DNA of 64,000 nucleotides, from contig JADJQY010000002.1 in assembly GCA_016712505.1 (NCBI GenBank), positions 992,001-1,056,000 on the forward strand, given 5' to 3'. The stretch's first letter is position 1. Each line of letters opens with the position of its first letter. Below the pieces are notes generated by a model that saw nothing but the letters and a program-made list of their open reading frames with translations, searched no databases and was not told where the DNA came from. The stretch comes from Candidatus Eiseniibacteriota bacterium (GTDB lineage: Bacteria; Eisenbacteria; RBG-16-71-46; CAIMUX01). A program made the position numbers and the translations under genes. Positions 54,676 through 62,647 of this stretch are shown here, one piece after another.

Positions 54676-55685
54676 CCCTTTCCTCCTGCGGAGAGCAGTT
54701 CGACCATGAGGGCCTTCTGGGTGTGCAGGCGATTCCCGGCCTGACGCACCACCACGCTGCGCGGACCATCGAGCACCGCGTCGCTCACCACCACGTTGCG
54801 TCGCACCGGCAGGCAGTGCATGAAGTGCGCGTTCGGCGTGGTGTGCTCGAACCAGGAGGGATCGACGCACCAGTCGGGAAAGCGCGCGCGGTGCTTCGCC
54901 TCCTCCTCCGGCCGTCCGTAGAACTGCGGCGCCGTCCAGGACTTGGCATAGATCACCTGCGCCCCGGCGAGCGCGAGCGCGCGGTCGTCGGTCTCCCGAA
55001 GCGAGCCCCCGGAGCGGGCCGCGAGTCGTGCCGCGTTCTGCATGACCGTTTCCGGCAGGCCGAACCCTTCCGGGCGGAGCACCGTCACGTCCATGCCTCG
55101 CCGCGCCGCCATGGCCACGACCGCGGCCGGCACCGCCAGCGGCAGCGCCTTGGGATGATTCGCCCAGCTCAGAACGAAGCGTCCCCCCTGGCGCGGCACC
55201 TCGAGATCGTCGAGCGTCTTCCAGTCGGCCAGCGCCTGGCAGGGATGAGCGATGGCCGACTCGAGATTCACGAACGGCACGCTGGAAACTTCCGCCATCG
55301 CGCGAATCGCCGGATCGGCGAGATCGTGGCGAAGATCCTGACCGTCGGCGAAACAGCGCACGCCGAGCAGATCGCAGTACTCGGCCAGGACCGGGATCGC
55401 CTCGCGCACATGCTCGGCCGCGGCGCCGTTCATCACCACGCCGGTCCGGGTCTCGAGTTGCCAGGTTCCTTGCCCGGGAGTGAGGACGAAGCTCGACCCG
55501 CCGAGTTGCGAGACCCCGGCCTGCATCGAGGCCAGGGTGCGAAGCGACGGGTTCATGAAGACCAGCCCGACCACCCGGCTGCGCAGCGCGTCGGAGATCG
55601 GACTCCGTTCCAGTTCCCCGGCCCGGGCCAGGACGCGCGCGAGTGCGGCGTCGTCGAGGTCTTCGAGATCGAGATAGTGCTTCAT
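54672..55685 (-). CDS. argF': N-acylornithine carbamoyltransferase (ArgF'-type)
   Basis: This 337-residue transcarbamylase transfers carbamoyl phosphate to an N-acylated ornithine. It has FMNPSLRTLASMQAG (carbamoyl-phosphate loop), the insertion GQGTWQLETRTGVVMNG, HPCQALADWKTLDD, VIYAKSWTAPQFYG and FMHCLPVRRNVVVSDAVLD. The last motif and GTWQLETR place it with the acetyl-/succinyl-ornithine enzymes of Xanthomonas and Bacteroides, not ordinary OTCase. At the position I align with Pro90 (succinyl type) or Glu92 (acetyl type) there is Ala (GAAAEHVREAIP). Start ATG 55685 overlaps the argD stop (ATGA). Confidence 0.88.
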   Translation of the reverse strand: MKHYLDLEDLDDAALARVLARAGELERSPISDALRSRVVGLVFMNPSLRTLASMQAGVSQLGGSSFVLTPGQGTWQLETRTGVVMNGAAAEHVREAIPVLAEYCDLLGVRCFADGQDLRHDLADPAIRAMAEVSSVPFVNLESAIAHPCQALADWKTLDDLEVPRQGGRFVLSWANHPKALPLAVPAAVVAMAARRGMDVTVLRPEGFGLPETVMQNAARLAARSGGSLRETDDRALALAGAQVIYAKSWTAPQFYGRPEEEAKHRARFPDWCVDPSWFEHTTPNAHFMHCLPVRRNVVVSDAVLDGPRSVVVRQAGNRLHTQKALMVELLSAGGKG

Positions 55686-56825
55686 GCGGGGATCTCCTCC
55701 AGTGCGTCGCGGAGCAGGTCGACATGGCTGTCTTCGAGCACGATCGGGGGCAGCAGACGGACGACGTGCGGATCGGCGCTGCCGCCGGCCAGGATGTTGC
55801 GCGCCCGGAGTTCGGCCAGGATCTCGCGGGCCGGACGACGCGTCACCAGACCGAGGAGGAAGCCCAGCCCCTGGATCGCGACCACCGGCCCGACGCAGCA
55901 CTCGCTCCGGATTCGCGCCGAGAGGCGCTGCACCCGCGGCAGCAGCCGGTCGCGTTCGATCGTCTCGATCACCGCCTCGACCAGCGCGCAGGCGAGCGGC
56001 GCGCCGCCGAAGGTGCTGCCGAGATCGCCGCTCCGCAGTCCGGCGGCAACCGCACGCGAGGCCAGCACCGCGCCCGCGGGAAATCCGCCACCCAGCCCCT
56101 TGGCGGTCGTCAGGAGATCCGGGGCGATCCCGTAGGCCTGGGCGGCGAAGGGAAATCCGGTGCGTCCCATGCCGGTCTGCAGCCCCCTGCGCCGAGGCGA
56201 GGGTGCGCGCGGCGAGAAGAAACTCCGAGGAGAGCGCGCGGGCCCCGGCCACGCCCTGCACTGGTTCGACGATCACGCAGGCGGTGCGTGGCCCGATCGC
56301 CGCGCGGAGGGCCGTGACGTCATCGAACGGCACCGTGACCACGCGGAAGGGGCGCTCGGGAAAGGCGTACCACCGCTCGTTCCCGCTGGTCACCGCTCCG
56401 GCGGCAGCGGTTCGGCCGTGAAACCCGCCCTCCACCGCCACCACCTCGCTCCGACCGGTGGCGAGAAAGGCGAGGCGGAGCGCGTTCTCGTTCGCCTCCG
56501 CACCGGAGTTGACGAAGAAGACCCGCTCGAGCGGATCCGGCGCGAAGGCCACCAGCCGCTCGGCCGCGCGCCGACGCAGCTCGGAGGGAAAGAGTGTGCT
56601 CTGGAACATCAACCGATGGGCCTGCGCCTCGAGCGCCGCGAGGAGGCGCGGGTGCCCGTGGCCGAGAATCGAGACGGCGTGTCCACCGTAGAAGTCGAGG
56701 TAGTAGCGGTCATCCGAACCGACCAACCACACTCCTTCCCCCCGCACCGGCGTGATCTCGACCTGAGGGACGAGCGGAAGTAGCGCGTCGGGCGCCGCCT
56801 CCAACAGACCTGGGGTCATTTCCAT
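55682..56825 (-). pseudogene. argD: Acylornithine aminotransferase, internally deleted and frameshifted
   Basis: ArgD transaminates N-acylglutamate semialdehyde using PLP. The N-terminal part from ATG 56825 has YYLDFYGGHAVSILGHGHP, FVNSGAEANENALRLA, EGGFHGRTAAAGAVTSG and IVEPVQGVAGARALS. The C-terminal part, in another frame, has QTGMGRTGFPFAAQAYGI, TTAKGLGGGFPAGAVL (PLP-Lys) and STFGGAPLACA. Between them, near 56180-56190, AQGA is followed directly by LQTGMGRTG. The universal ALLIxDEV segment, with the PLP-ring Asp, is missing: about 20 bp compared with the family. The N-terminal frame then reads through into argF' (a 717-codon frame). Either a real lesion or an assembly deletion. Confidence 0.85.
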
Positions 56826-56826
56826 C

Positions 56827-57900
56827 TCAGTACCACCCGAGCCCGTCGTGGCTCAATCCGCTCTCCGGGGCGAGGCCGAAGAGTCGATTCATCCACTGCA
56901 CCGCCCCGCCCGCGGCGCCCTTGACCAGGTTGTCGATGACCGAGGTCACGACCAGCGTCCTCCCCCGCACGGCCAATCCGATCCGGGCGTGGTTCGTCCC
57001 CACCACCATCCGGAGCTGCGGCGGAATCGCCGTGCTCGCCACGAAGGCGGAGCCGGCGTAGGTCGCATCGATCGCGCCCCGCAGCTCGTCGAGCGTCCGC
57101 TCGCCCCGCAGACGGAATCGAAGCGTGGCGTGGATCCCGCGGACGAACGGGCCGGAGTGGGGAACGAACTCCACCTCCGGCTCACGCCCGTCGATGGTCA
57201 GGAGGCGCCGCATCTCCGCCTCGTGGCGGTGCGCCAGGGGCGCGTAGGCATACAGATTGTGGGCGCGATCGGGATGGTGCGTCCCGCCGGTCGGCATCCG
57301 GCCGCTGCCCGAGCTACCGGTCACCGCGGAGACGAACAGATCCGGTTCGACCCAGCCGCGGACCAGAAAGGGATAGGCCGCGAGGGTGACCGCAGTGGTG
57401 AAGCAACCCGGATGCGCGATGTGCTGCAGGGTCCCCGTCCCGGCGAGCGCGGTGTGCGCGAGATCGGGCAGGGCACAGGTAAACTGCTCCAAGCGCTGCG
57501 CCGCGGCCGGCTCGGTGCCGTAGAGGCGGGCGAAGGTCTCGGCCGGCAAGCGGAAGTCGGCCGAGAGATCGATGATCCGCACCTGTTGCCCACGTCCTTC
57601 GATCAGGTCGAGCGCCGCGCAAACCTGCCGCGCGGTCTCTCCGTGCGGCGTGGCGAAGCAGGCCGCAATCGCCGGACAGTCGGCCACGCTGGCCAGAGCC
57701 TCCTCCGCCCCGACGAATCGCGCCCCGCGCGCCGCGCCGTGGAGGTGCGGAAACGGGTCCGAGACGAACTGACCGACCTGTGAATGGGAGACGAACGCAG
57801 CCACGCGGAAGCCGGGATGCGCGGCCAGGAGGCGGAACAGCTCTCCCGCCACGTACCCCGATCCTCCGTAGAGCACGACCGGAGTGCGCGGATCAGCCAC
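56827..57900 (-). CDS. argC: N-acyl-gamma-glutamyl-phosphate reductase
   Basis: This 357-residue NADPH enzyme reduces the acylglutamyl phosphate. It has VVLYGGSGYVAGELFRLLAAHPG (Rossmann loop), IIDLSADFRL, CALPDLAHTA, the catalytic Cys in HIAHPGCFTTAVTLA, TGSSGSGRMPTGGTHH and PHSGPFVRGIHATL. GTG 57900 overlaps the stop of the P-loop gene by 8 nt, with GAGGTGG just upstream; ATG 57915 is an alternative. Confidence 0.93.
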   Translation of the reverse strand: MADPRTPVVLYGGSGYVAGELFRLLAAHPGFRVAAFVSHSQVGQFVSDPFPHLHGAARGARFVGAEEALASVADCPAIAACFATPHGETARQVCAALDLIEGRGQQVRIIDLSADFRLPAETFARLYGTEPAAAQRLEQFTCALPDLAHTALAGTGTLQHIAHPGCFTTAVTLAAYPFLVRGWVEPDLFVSAVTGSSGSGRMPTGGTHHPDRAHNLYAYAPLAHRHEAEMRRLLTIDGREPEVEFVPHSGPFVRGIHATLRFRLRGERTLDELRGAIDATYAGSAFVASTAIPPQLRMVVGTNHARIGLAVRGRTLVVTSVIDNLVKGAAGGAVQWMNRLFGLAPESGLSHDGLGWY

Positions 57901-58984
57901 GGGTCCACCTCGCATCGCCGATCGGCGCACCTGCGGCGCCGAGGCCGAGCTGGGTGAGGACCCGCGCGGCCAGCCCCGCGGCATCGGTGCGGGCGTTGTG
58001 GCCGGTCACCCCGGTCTCGGCCGCGATCAGGCGCGTGCCGGCGGTGTTGTCGGTCGCCGGGCCGGTCACCACGGTCGGCTCGAGCTGGTGTCGCTCGCGC
58101 AGGAGCTGCGCCCCTCCCCAGGCCGCCACCGGATCGTTGGCCGCCATCACCACCGCGCCGAAGCTGGTGCGGAGCGGCACATCGTTCAGGATCGCGTCGA
58201 CGCCGTAGAGGCCGAGCAGGCCGTCGCCGAGTTCGAGCACGATCACGTCCGGACGATCGGCCGCGAGCTGGGTCAAGAGGGTGCGCGCGGCCCGCGGGGC
58301 ATCCTGCGGCGTCGTGGTCACGATGCCGAGGTCGGTGAAGATCATGGTCTGGCGCGCGCCGGCATCCTCCATCGCGTGGATGTCGCGCCGGAGCGAGACC
58401 CCGGTCGCCTTCCCCGCGGCCACCTGATAGCCGAGGTGAGTCAGCGCCTGGATCAGCGCGCAGGCCGCCGCGGTCTTCCCCGCATTCATGCAGGTGCCGA
58501 CGATCGCGACCACCGGCACGGCACCCACCTCGAGCCGCTCCTCGAGCGGGATCGCGCCCTGGCGGATGTGCGCCGGGACCCCGATCCGTTGCGCGAGGTA
58601 GGGAAAGTGCAGCACCTGGCCGAGCGTCTCGCACTCGAAGGGCGGACCGAGATCGGGATTCGCGCTGTCGCAGATCCCCAGAACACCGCCGAGGTTGAGG
58701 AGATTGATCGGATCCCCCGGGCGAAGCGCCTCGGGCAGATGGCCGGAGTAGCCGAAGAGCGCCTTCCGATGCCCCAAGGTGCCGGCCACCACATCCCCGG
58801 GACGCAGCTGCGAGAAGCGTCCGCTCGGCAGCTCGAGCTGGTTGTAGGTCGATTTGGTCGAGCGCACCCGCACCGCGACGACGCTCCCCTCCACGCACTC
58901 GATCTCCGTCGCGAGACGCACCTCGCGCGGCAGGCGGCAGTTGCGGGTCACCGAGCCGATCTTGTCGAGGAGAACGGCCTTCAT
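57893..58984 (-). CDS. Uncharacterised P-loop protein (BioD/DUF1611-like) embedded in the arginine operon
   Basis: A 363-residue soluble protein I cannot name. The C-terminal half is a P-loop NTPase: IVGTCMNAGKTAAACALIQAL (Lys170) has the G-x5-GKT spacing of dethiobiotin synthetase (GTDTGVGKT) and of DUF1611 proteins. It is followed by GYQVAAGKATGVSLRRD, MIFTDLGIVTTTPQDA, and DVIVLELGDGLLGLYGVDAIL. The N-terminal ~155 residues are beta-rich (VEGSVVAVRVRSTKSTYNQL; RPGDVVAGTLGHRKALFGYSG). No signal or membrane segment is seen. ATG 58984 overlaps the argG stop (ATGA) and its stop overlaps argC, so it is firmly part of the operon. A role as ligase, regulator or acyl-chemistry partner is speculation. 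Confidence 0.7.
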   Translation of the reverse strand: MKAVLLDKIGSVTRNCRLPREVRLATEIECVEGSVVAVRVRSTKSTYNQLELPSGRFSQLRPGDVVAGTLGHRKALFGYSGHLPEALRPGDPINLLNLGGVLGICDSANPDLGPPFECETLGQVLHFPYLAQRIGVPAHIRQGAIPLEERLEVGAVPVVAIVGTCMNAGKTAAACALIQALTHLGYQVAAGKATGVSLRRDIHAMEDAGARQTMIFTDLGIVTTTPQDAPRAARTLLTQLAADRPDVIVLELGDGLLGLYGVDAILNDVPLRTSFGAVVMAANDPVAAWGGAQLLRERHQLEPTVVTGPATDNTAGTRLIAAETGVTGHNARTDAAGLAARVLTQLGLGAAGAPIGDARWTRG

Positions 58985-60288
58985 TGCACACCCGCCCGCG
59001 CATGCAGCATGGAGGGAAGGGCGAGCAGGCGGGAGTAGCCGCGGGCATCCTCCGCCGTCCACTCCCCGGCCGCCTCGCCGTAGACGCCGCGCGATGCCGA
59101 GGCGAGCGAGTGGGGCGAGGTCACCCCCTCGACCATGAAGCCGCCAGTCCGGAGCGAGAGGCGCACCTCGCCGGTCACCCGTTCTTGCGAGCGAAGCAGC
59201 AGCGCCTCGGCGTCCCGGCAGGCCGGATCGAGCGACTGCCCCTCGTGCACCCAGTCGCCGTAGAACGAGGCGATCAGGTCCTTCAATCGCTGCTGCCGTC
59301 CGGTCAGGGTGAGCTTCTCCAGCTCGCGATGCGCGGCGATCAGCAGGGTGGCCGCCGGCGCTTCGAACGCCACTCGTCCCTTCAGACCGAGGATGGTGTC
59401 GCCCAGGTGGATTCCGCGACCGATGGCGAAGCCGGCGCCGAGGGCGTTCAGCCGCTCGATCAGGGTGACCGGGGAAACCGCCCGTCCGTCGAGGGTCTGC
59501 GGCACTCCCCGCTCGAAGCCGATGCGCAAGGGGCGGCTCGGCTGGACCTGCGCGAGCGCCCCGGCCGACCAGGCCCAAGCCGACTCGGGCAGCGACTCGA
59601 CCGTGCCGTTCGTCTCGCGCCCGCCGATGGTCACTCCCCACAGCCCGGCGTTGATCGAGTAGGCCGCGCGATCTCCTGGAATGGCGTACCCGCGGGCGGC
59701 CAGATAGGCCAGCTCGGCCTCGCGCGACAGCGCCTCGTCCCGGATCGGGGCCAGGATCGCGCAGCGCGGCGCAAAGGTGCGGAGCGCCACCTCGAATCGC
59801 ACCTGATCGTTCCCCGCCGCGGTGCACCCATGCGCGACCGCCGAGGCCTTCAACTCGGCCGCCACCTCGGCCACTTTGCGCGCCTGCAGGGTCCGCTCCG
59901 CACCGACGCAGAGCGGGTAGAGGTGGCCCCGCAGGACATTCCCCATGATCAGGAAGCGCAAGGTCTCGGAGAAGAACTCCGCCCGAGCGTCGATGAGCAG
60001 GTGTCTCTTCGCTCCCAGCTCACGCGCCCGCGCCGCCAGGCTCCGCCGCGCCGCCGCATCCAGCCCGCCGGTGTCGACCGTCACGGTCACCACCTCCGCC
60101 CCCTGCTGCTCCCGCAGCCAGGGGACGCAGAACGACGTATCGAGTCCACCGCTGAAGGCGAGCACGATCGGCCCGGCCGGCGTGGCGTTCCCCCCCGACT
60201 TGGCCGCAGGAGCGGACTTGGCAACACGCACTGTCCCTGCGCCCCGCGTACCGCGCTTCGTCTTCACCGCAGCTTCCTTGCTAGCCAC
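58981..60288 (-). CDS. argG: Argininosuccinate synthase
   Basis: This 435-residue enzyme ligates citrulline and aspartate using ATP. It has the PP-motif LAFSGGLDTSFCVPWL, AHGCTAAGNDQVRFEVAL (citrulline/aspartate site), APIRDEALSREAEL and SINAGLWGVTIGG. A ~40-residue Lys/Ala-rich N-terminal extension is unusual. Start GTG 60288 has GGAG 6 nt upstream and overlaps the argR stop by 8 nt. It is the first enzyme gene of the operon, as in Bacteroidetes. Confidence 0.95.
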   Translation of the reverse strand: MASKEAAVKTKRGTRGAGTVRVAKSAPAAKSGGNATPAGPIVLAFSGGLDTSFCVPWLREQQGAEVVTVTVDTGGLDAAARRSLAARARELGAKRHLLIDARAEFFSETLRFLIMGNVLRGHLYPLCVGAERTLQARKVAEVAAELKASAVAHGCTAAGNDQVRFEVALRTFAPRCAILAPIRDEALSREAELAYLAARGYAIPGDRAAYSINAGLWGVTIGGRETNGTVESLPESAWAWSAGALAQVQPSRPLRIGFERGVPQTLDGRAVSPVTLIERLNALGAGFAIGRGIHLGDTILGLKGRVAFEAPAATLLIAAHRELEKLTLTGRQQRLKDLIASFYGDWVHEGQSLDPACRDAEALLLRSQERVTGEVRLSLRTGGFMVEGVTSPHSLASASRGVYGEAAGEWTAEDARGYSRLLALPSMLHARAGVQ

Positions 60289-60763
60289 TCACCTCTCCTC
60301 CGAGCAGTTGCTCCAACCGCGTCTCGAGCGCCGCCTGATCGTGGCGCCCGCCGCAAGCAATGAAGATCGTGTCGTCCCCCGCCACCGTCCCGACCACCTC
60401 CGGCCACGCGGCCTGATCGAGCGCCTGGGCGACGAGCTGCGCCGCACCGGCCGAGGTGCGCACCACGAGCAGATGCGGCCCGGCCGGTTTCACCGAGCGC
60501 ACCAGCCCCCGGATCCGCCCGACCGCACCACGCTTTCCCCCCGAGGCGGTCGCCTCGGCCTGGTCTTCCGCGAGCTGATAGCGCCCGTCGAGCTTCACCG
60601 CCCGCATCTCGGCCAGATCACGCGAGAGACTCGACTGCGTGGTCTCGAACCCCGCGGCGGCCAGCCGCTTCCGCAGGTCTTCCTGACTCCGAACCTTGCG
60701 CGTCCGGAGGACCTTGCGGATCGCCTCCTGGCGCTCCTGCCACTCCGCATCCCTATCCGGCAT
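60281..60763 (-). CDS. argR: Arginine repressor
   Basis: This 160-residue hexameric repressor senses arginine. The winged-helix domain has ERQEAIRKVLRTRKVRSQEDL and TTQSSLSRDLAEMRAVKL (recognition helix). The oligomerisation domain has VRTSAGAAQLVAQALDQ and VGTVAGDDTIFIACGG (arginine-binding Asp pair GDD). ATG 60763 is chosen for GGAGG 6 nt upstream; frames extending to 60844 run into the operator. It leads the operon it should control. Confidence 0.94.
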   Translation of the reverse strand: MPDRDAEWQERQEAIRKVLRTRKVRSQEDLRKRLAAAGFETTQSSLSRDLAEMRAVKLDGRYQLAEDQAEATASGGKRGAVGRIRGLVRSVKPAGPHLLVVRTSAGAAQLVAQALDQAAWPEVVGTVAGDDTIFIACGGRHDQAALETRLEQLLGGEVSG

Positions 60764-60803
60764 CGCTTTCCTCCCGCTTCCCCTTACATCGGCCATTGGA
60801 AGC

Positions 60804-60833
60804 ATGCGCATAACAGTAATTATATGCGCATAA
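60804..60833. promoter_or_regulatory. Putative ArgR operator: two ATGCGCATAA boxes
   Basis: ATGCGCATAA occurs at 60804-60813 and 60824-60833, exactly 20 bp apart, about two helical turns, in a short AT-rich pocket. Each contains the palindrome ATGCGCAT. A third partial box (ATGCA) is at 60836. Tandem boxes one repressor apart are typical of ArgR operators, although the sequence differs from the E. coli ARG box. Confidence 0.7.
60819..60824 (-). promoter_or_regulatory. -10 element of the arg operon promoter
   Basis: Minus-strand TATAAT (plus 60819-60824) lies between the two boxes, so bound ArgR would cover the promoter. The -35 is weak (TCTTTG at plus 60842-60847, 17 bp away). Confidence 0.6.
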
Positions 60834-60856
60834 TAATGCAACAAAGAAAATGATCT

Positions 60857-60911
60857 CGAGGGCTCTTTGCCCAGAACGTGAAAGCGCAGCCCTCGGGAAG
60901 AGAGCTGCGCT
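60857..60911 (-). terminator. Two mutually exclusive hairpins after the RNase E/G gene
   Basis: AGCGCAGC (60883-60890) pairs with GCTGCGCT (60904-60911), and CGAGGGCT (60857-60864) pairs with AGCCCTCG (60888-60895). The two 8-bp stems share bases 60888-60890, so only one can form at a time. Position suggests the terminator of the RNase gene. Confidence 0.6.
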
Positions 60912-60952
60912 CGATTCGGACCTGAAATCGTGGTCGGCTCGGCCCGTCGCCG

Positions 60953-62485
60953 CTACGAGGTGCCGAACTCCTGGGTCACGTCGCGCTGGATGCGCGGGAA
61001 GAGGACCCGGATGTCGTCCCGGCGCATGCGCGGATCCTCGCGGATGTCGACCCGGAGCCCGAGTTCCTTCTCCAGCTCCTCGAGTCGCTCCGAGCGGGTA
61101 TCGAAGAGGTGGGTGGCCACGTCGGGATGGAGCTTGAGCTGGACCAGCTTCTCCTTCGATTTCGCGCCGATCCGCTTGAGGTAACGATCGACCTTCATCG
61201 CGACGCTGTTGAGCGAGAGGGTCTTGCCGGTGCCGGCGCAGGTGGGGCAGGCCTCGCTGAAATAGTGGAAGAGCGATTCCCGCTCCCGCTGCCGGGTCAT
61301 CTCGACCAGGCCCAGGTCGGAAATCGAGAAGACCTTGGTGCGGGCGCGGTCCTTCCGCAGGGCGGAGCGCAGCGCATCAGCTACCTGCTTCTTCGACGAC
61401 TCCTGCTCCATGTCGATGAAGTCGACCACGATGATGCCGCCCAGATCGCGCAGCCGGAGCTGGCGGGCCACCTCGTCCGCCGCCTCCAGGTTGGTCTTCA
61501 GGATGGTGTCTTCCTGGTTCTTCTTGCCGGTGAAGCGGCCGGTGTTGACGTCGATTGCGACCAGCGCCTCGGTGTGGTCGATGCAGATGTAGCCGCCCTT
61601 CTTGAGCCACACCTTCCGGTCCATCGTCTTCTCGATCTCGGCCTCGATGCCGTACTCGTCGAAGATCGGACCGTCCCCCTTGTAGAGCTTCACCCGGCTC
61701 TTCAGTTCGGGCGAGAACGCCTTCAGGTAGGTCACGACCGAGTTGTAGACCTCCTTGGAATCGATGGTCAGTCGCCCGATGTCGTCGGTGAAGAGATCGC
61801 GGATCATTCCGACCGTCATCTCCATCTCGCGGTGGACCAGGGCGGGCGGCTCGACCGAGGCACTCGCCTCCTCGATCGCCTTCCACATGTCGACCAGGTA
61901 CTCGACGTCGGCCTCGAGTTCCTTGCGCGTGCGCCCTTCGGCCGCAGTGCGGCAGATCAGCCCGGCGTGCTTCGGCTTCAGTTCCGAGAGGAAGTTCTTG
62001 AGCCGCGAGCGTTCGTCGCGGTCCATGATCTTCCGCGAGACGCCGATGTGGTTCATCCCGGGCATCAGCACCAGATAGCGCCCAGGTAGCGAGAGGCGCC
62101 CGGAGACCTTCGGCCCCTTGGTGCCGATCGGCTCCTTGATCACCTGGACGATCACCTCCTGCCCCTTCTTGAGGTGATCCTGGATGTTCAGTTCCTTGGC
62201 CTGCTCGCGGGGGTGGCTGTCGGGATCGTCGATGTCGAAGACGTCGAAGTCGATCATCGACTCCAGCATGTCCGAGCTGTGGAGGAAGGCGGTCTTGGGC
62301 AGCCCGATCTCGATGAAGGCGGCCTGGATCCCCGGCAGGACGGCGTTGACCACGCCCTTGTAGATGTCGCCCACCAGGCGGCGCTCGTCGGCCCGCTCGA
62401 CGAACAGTTCGACCAGACGGGCATCCTCGAGCACCGCGATGCGGGTCTCATTTGGATCCGAGTTGATGACGATCTCGCGAAACAT
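60953..62485 (-). CDS. rng: Ribonuclease E/G
   Basis: This 510-residue endonuclease is close to RNase G in length and processes rRNA and mRNA 5' ends. The split S1 region has RLVGDIYKGVVNAVLPGIQAAF. The 5'-sensor region and the catalytic Asps are present in ALVAIDVNTGRFTGKKN and GGIIVVDFIDM. The zinc-link CPTCAGTGKTL joins dimers. An acidic insert (FDVFDIDDPDSHP) follows LHSSDML. There is no RNase E-like degradosome tail. Start ATG 62485 has GGAG 4 nt upstream. Confidence 0.94.
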   Translation of the reverse strand: MFREIVINSDPNETRIAVLEDARLVELFVERADERRLVGDIYKGVVNAVLPGIQAAFIEIGLPKTAFLHSSDMLESMIDFDVFDIDDPDSHPREQAKELNIQDHLKKGQEVIVQVIKEPIGTKGPKVSGRLSLPGRYLVLMPGMNHIGVSRKIMDRDERSRLKNFLSELKPKHAGLICRTAAEGRTRKELEADVEYLVDMWKAIEEASASVEPPALVHREMEMTVGMIRDLFTDDIGRLTIDSKEVYNSVVTYLKAFSPELKSRVKLYKGDGPIFDEYGIEAEIEKTMDRKVWLKKGGYICIDHTEALVAIDVNTGRFTGKKNQEDTILKTNLEAADEVARQLRLRDLGGIIVVDFIDMEQESSKKQVADALRSALRKDRARTKVFSISDLGLVEMTRQRERESLFHYFSEACPTCAGTGKTLSLNSVAMKVDRYLKRIGAKSKEKLVQLKLHPDVATHLFDTRSERLEELEKELGLRVDIREDPRMRRDDIRVLFPRIQRDVTQEFGTS

Positions 62486-62647
62486 CGCTCTCCTTGCCCC
62501 CGAACGACCGGCCGATCTGCGGGCGGTCCCCAGCGGGCAGACAGTGCCGGGCGACCGAGATCGGGCGCTGGCGGCAATTCCATGGTGGGTCCTCGCGCAC
62601 GCGCGCCACCTCGCAAACGAAGGGCGTCGGTCGATCCCTGGACCCGT

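Noticed and set aside
54672..56825. Apparent 717-residue ArgD-ArgF' fusion enzyme
   Set aside because: The middle third is the argD C-terminus read out of frame; the fusion is produced only by the argD deletion.
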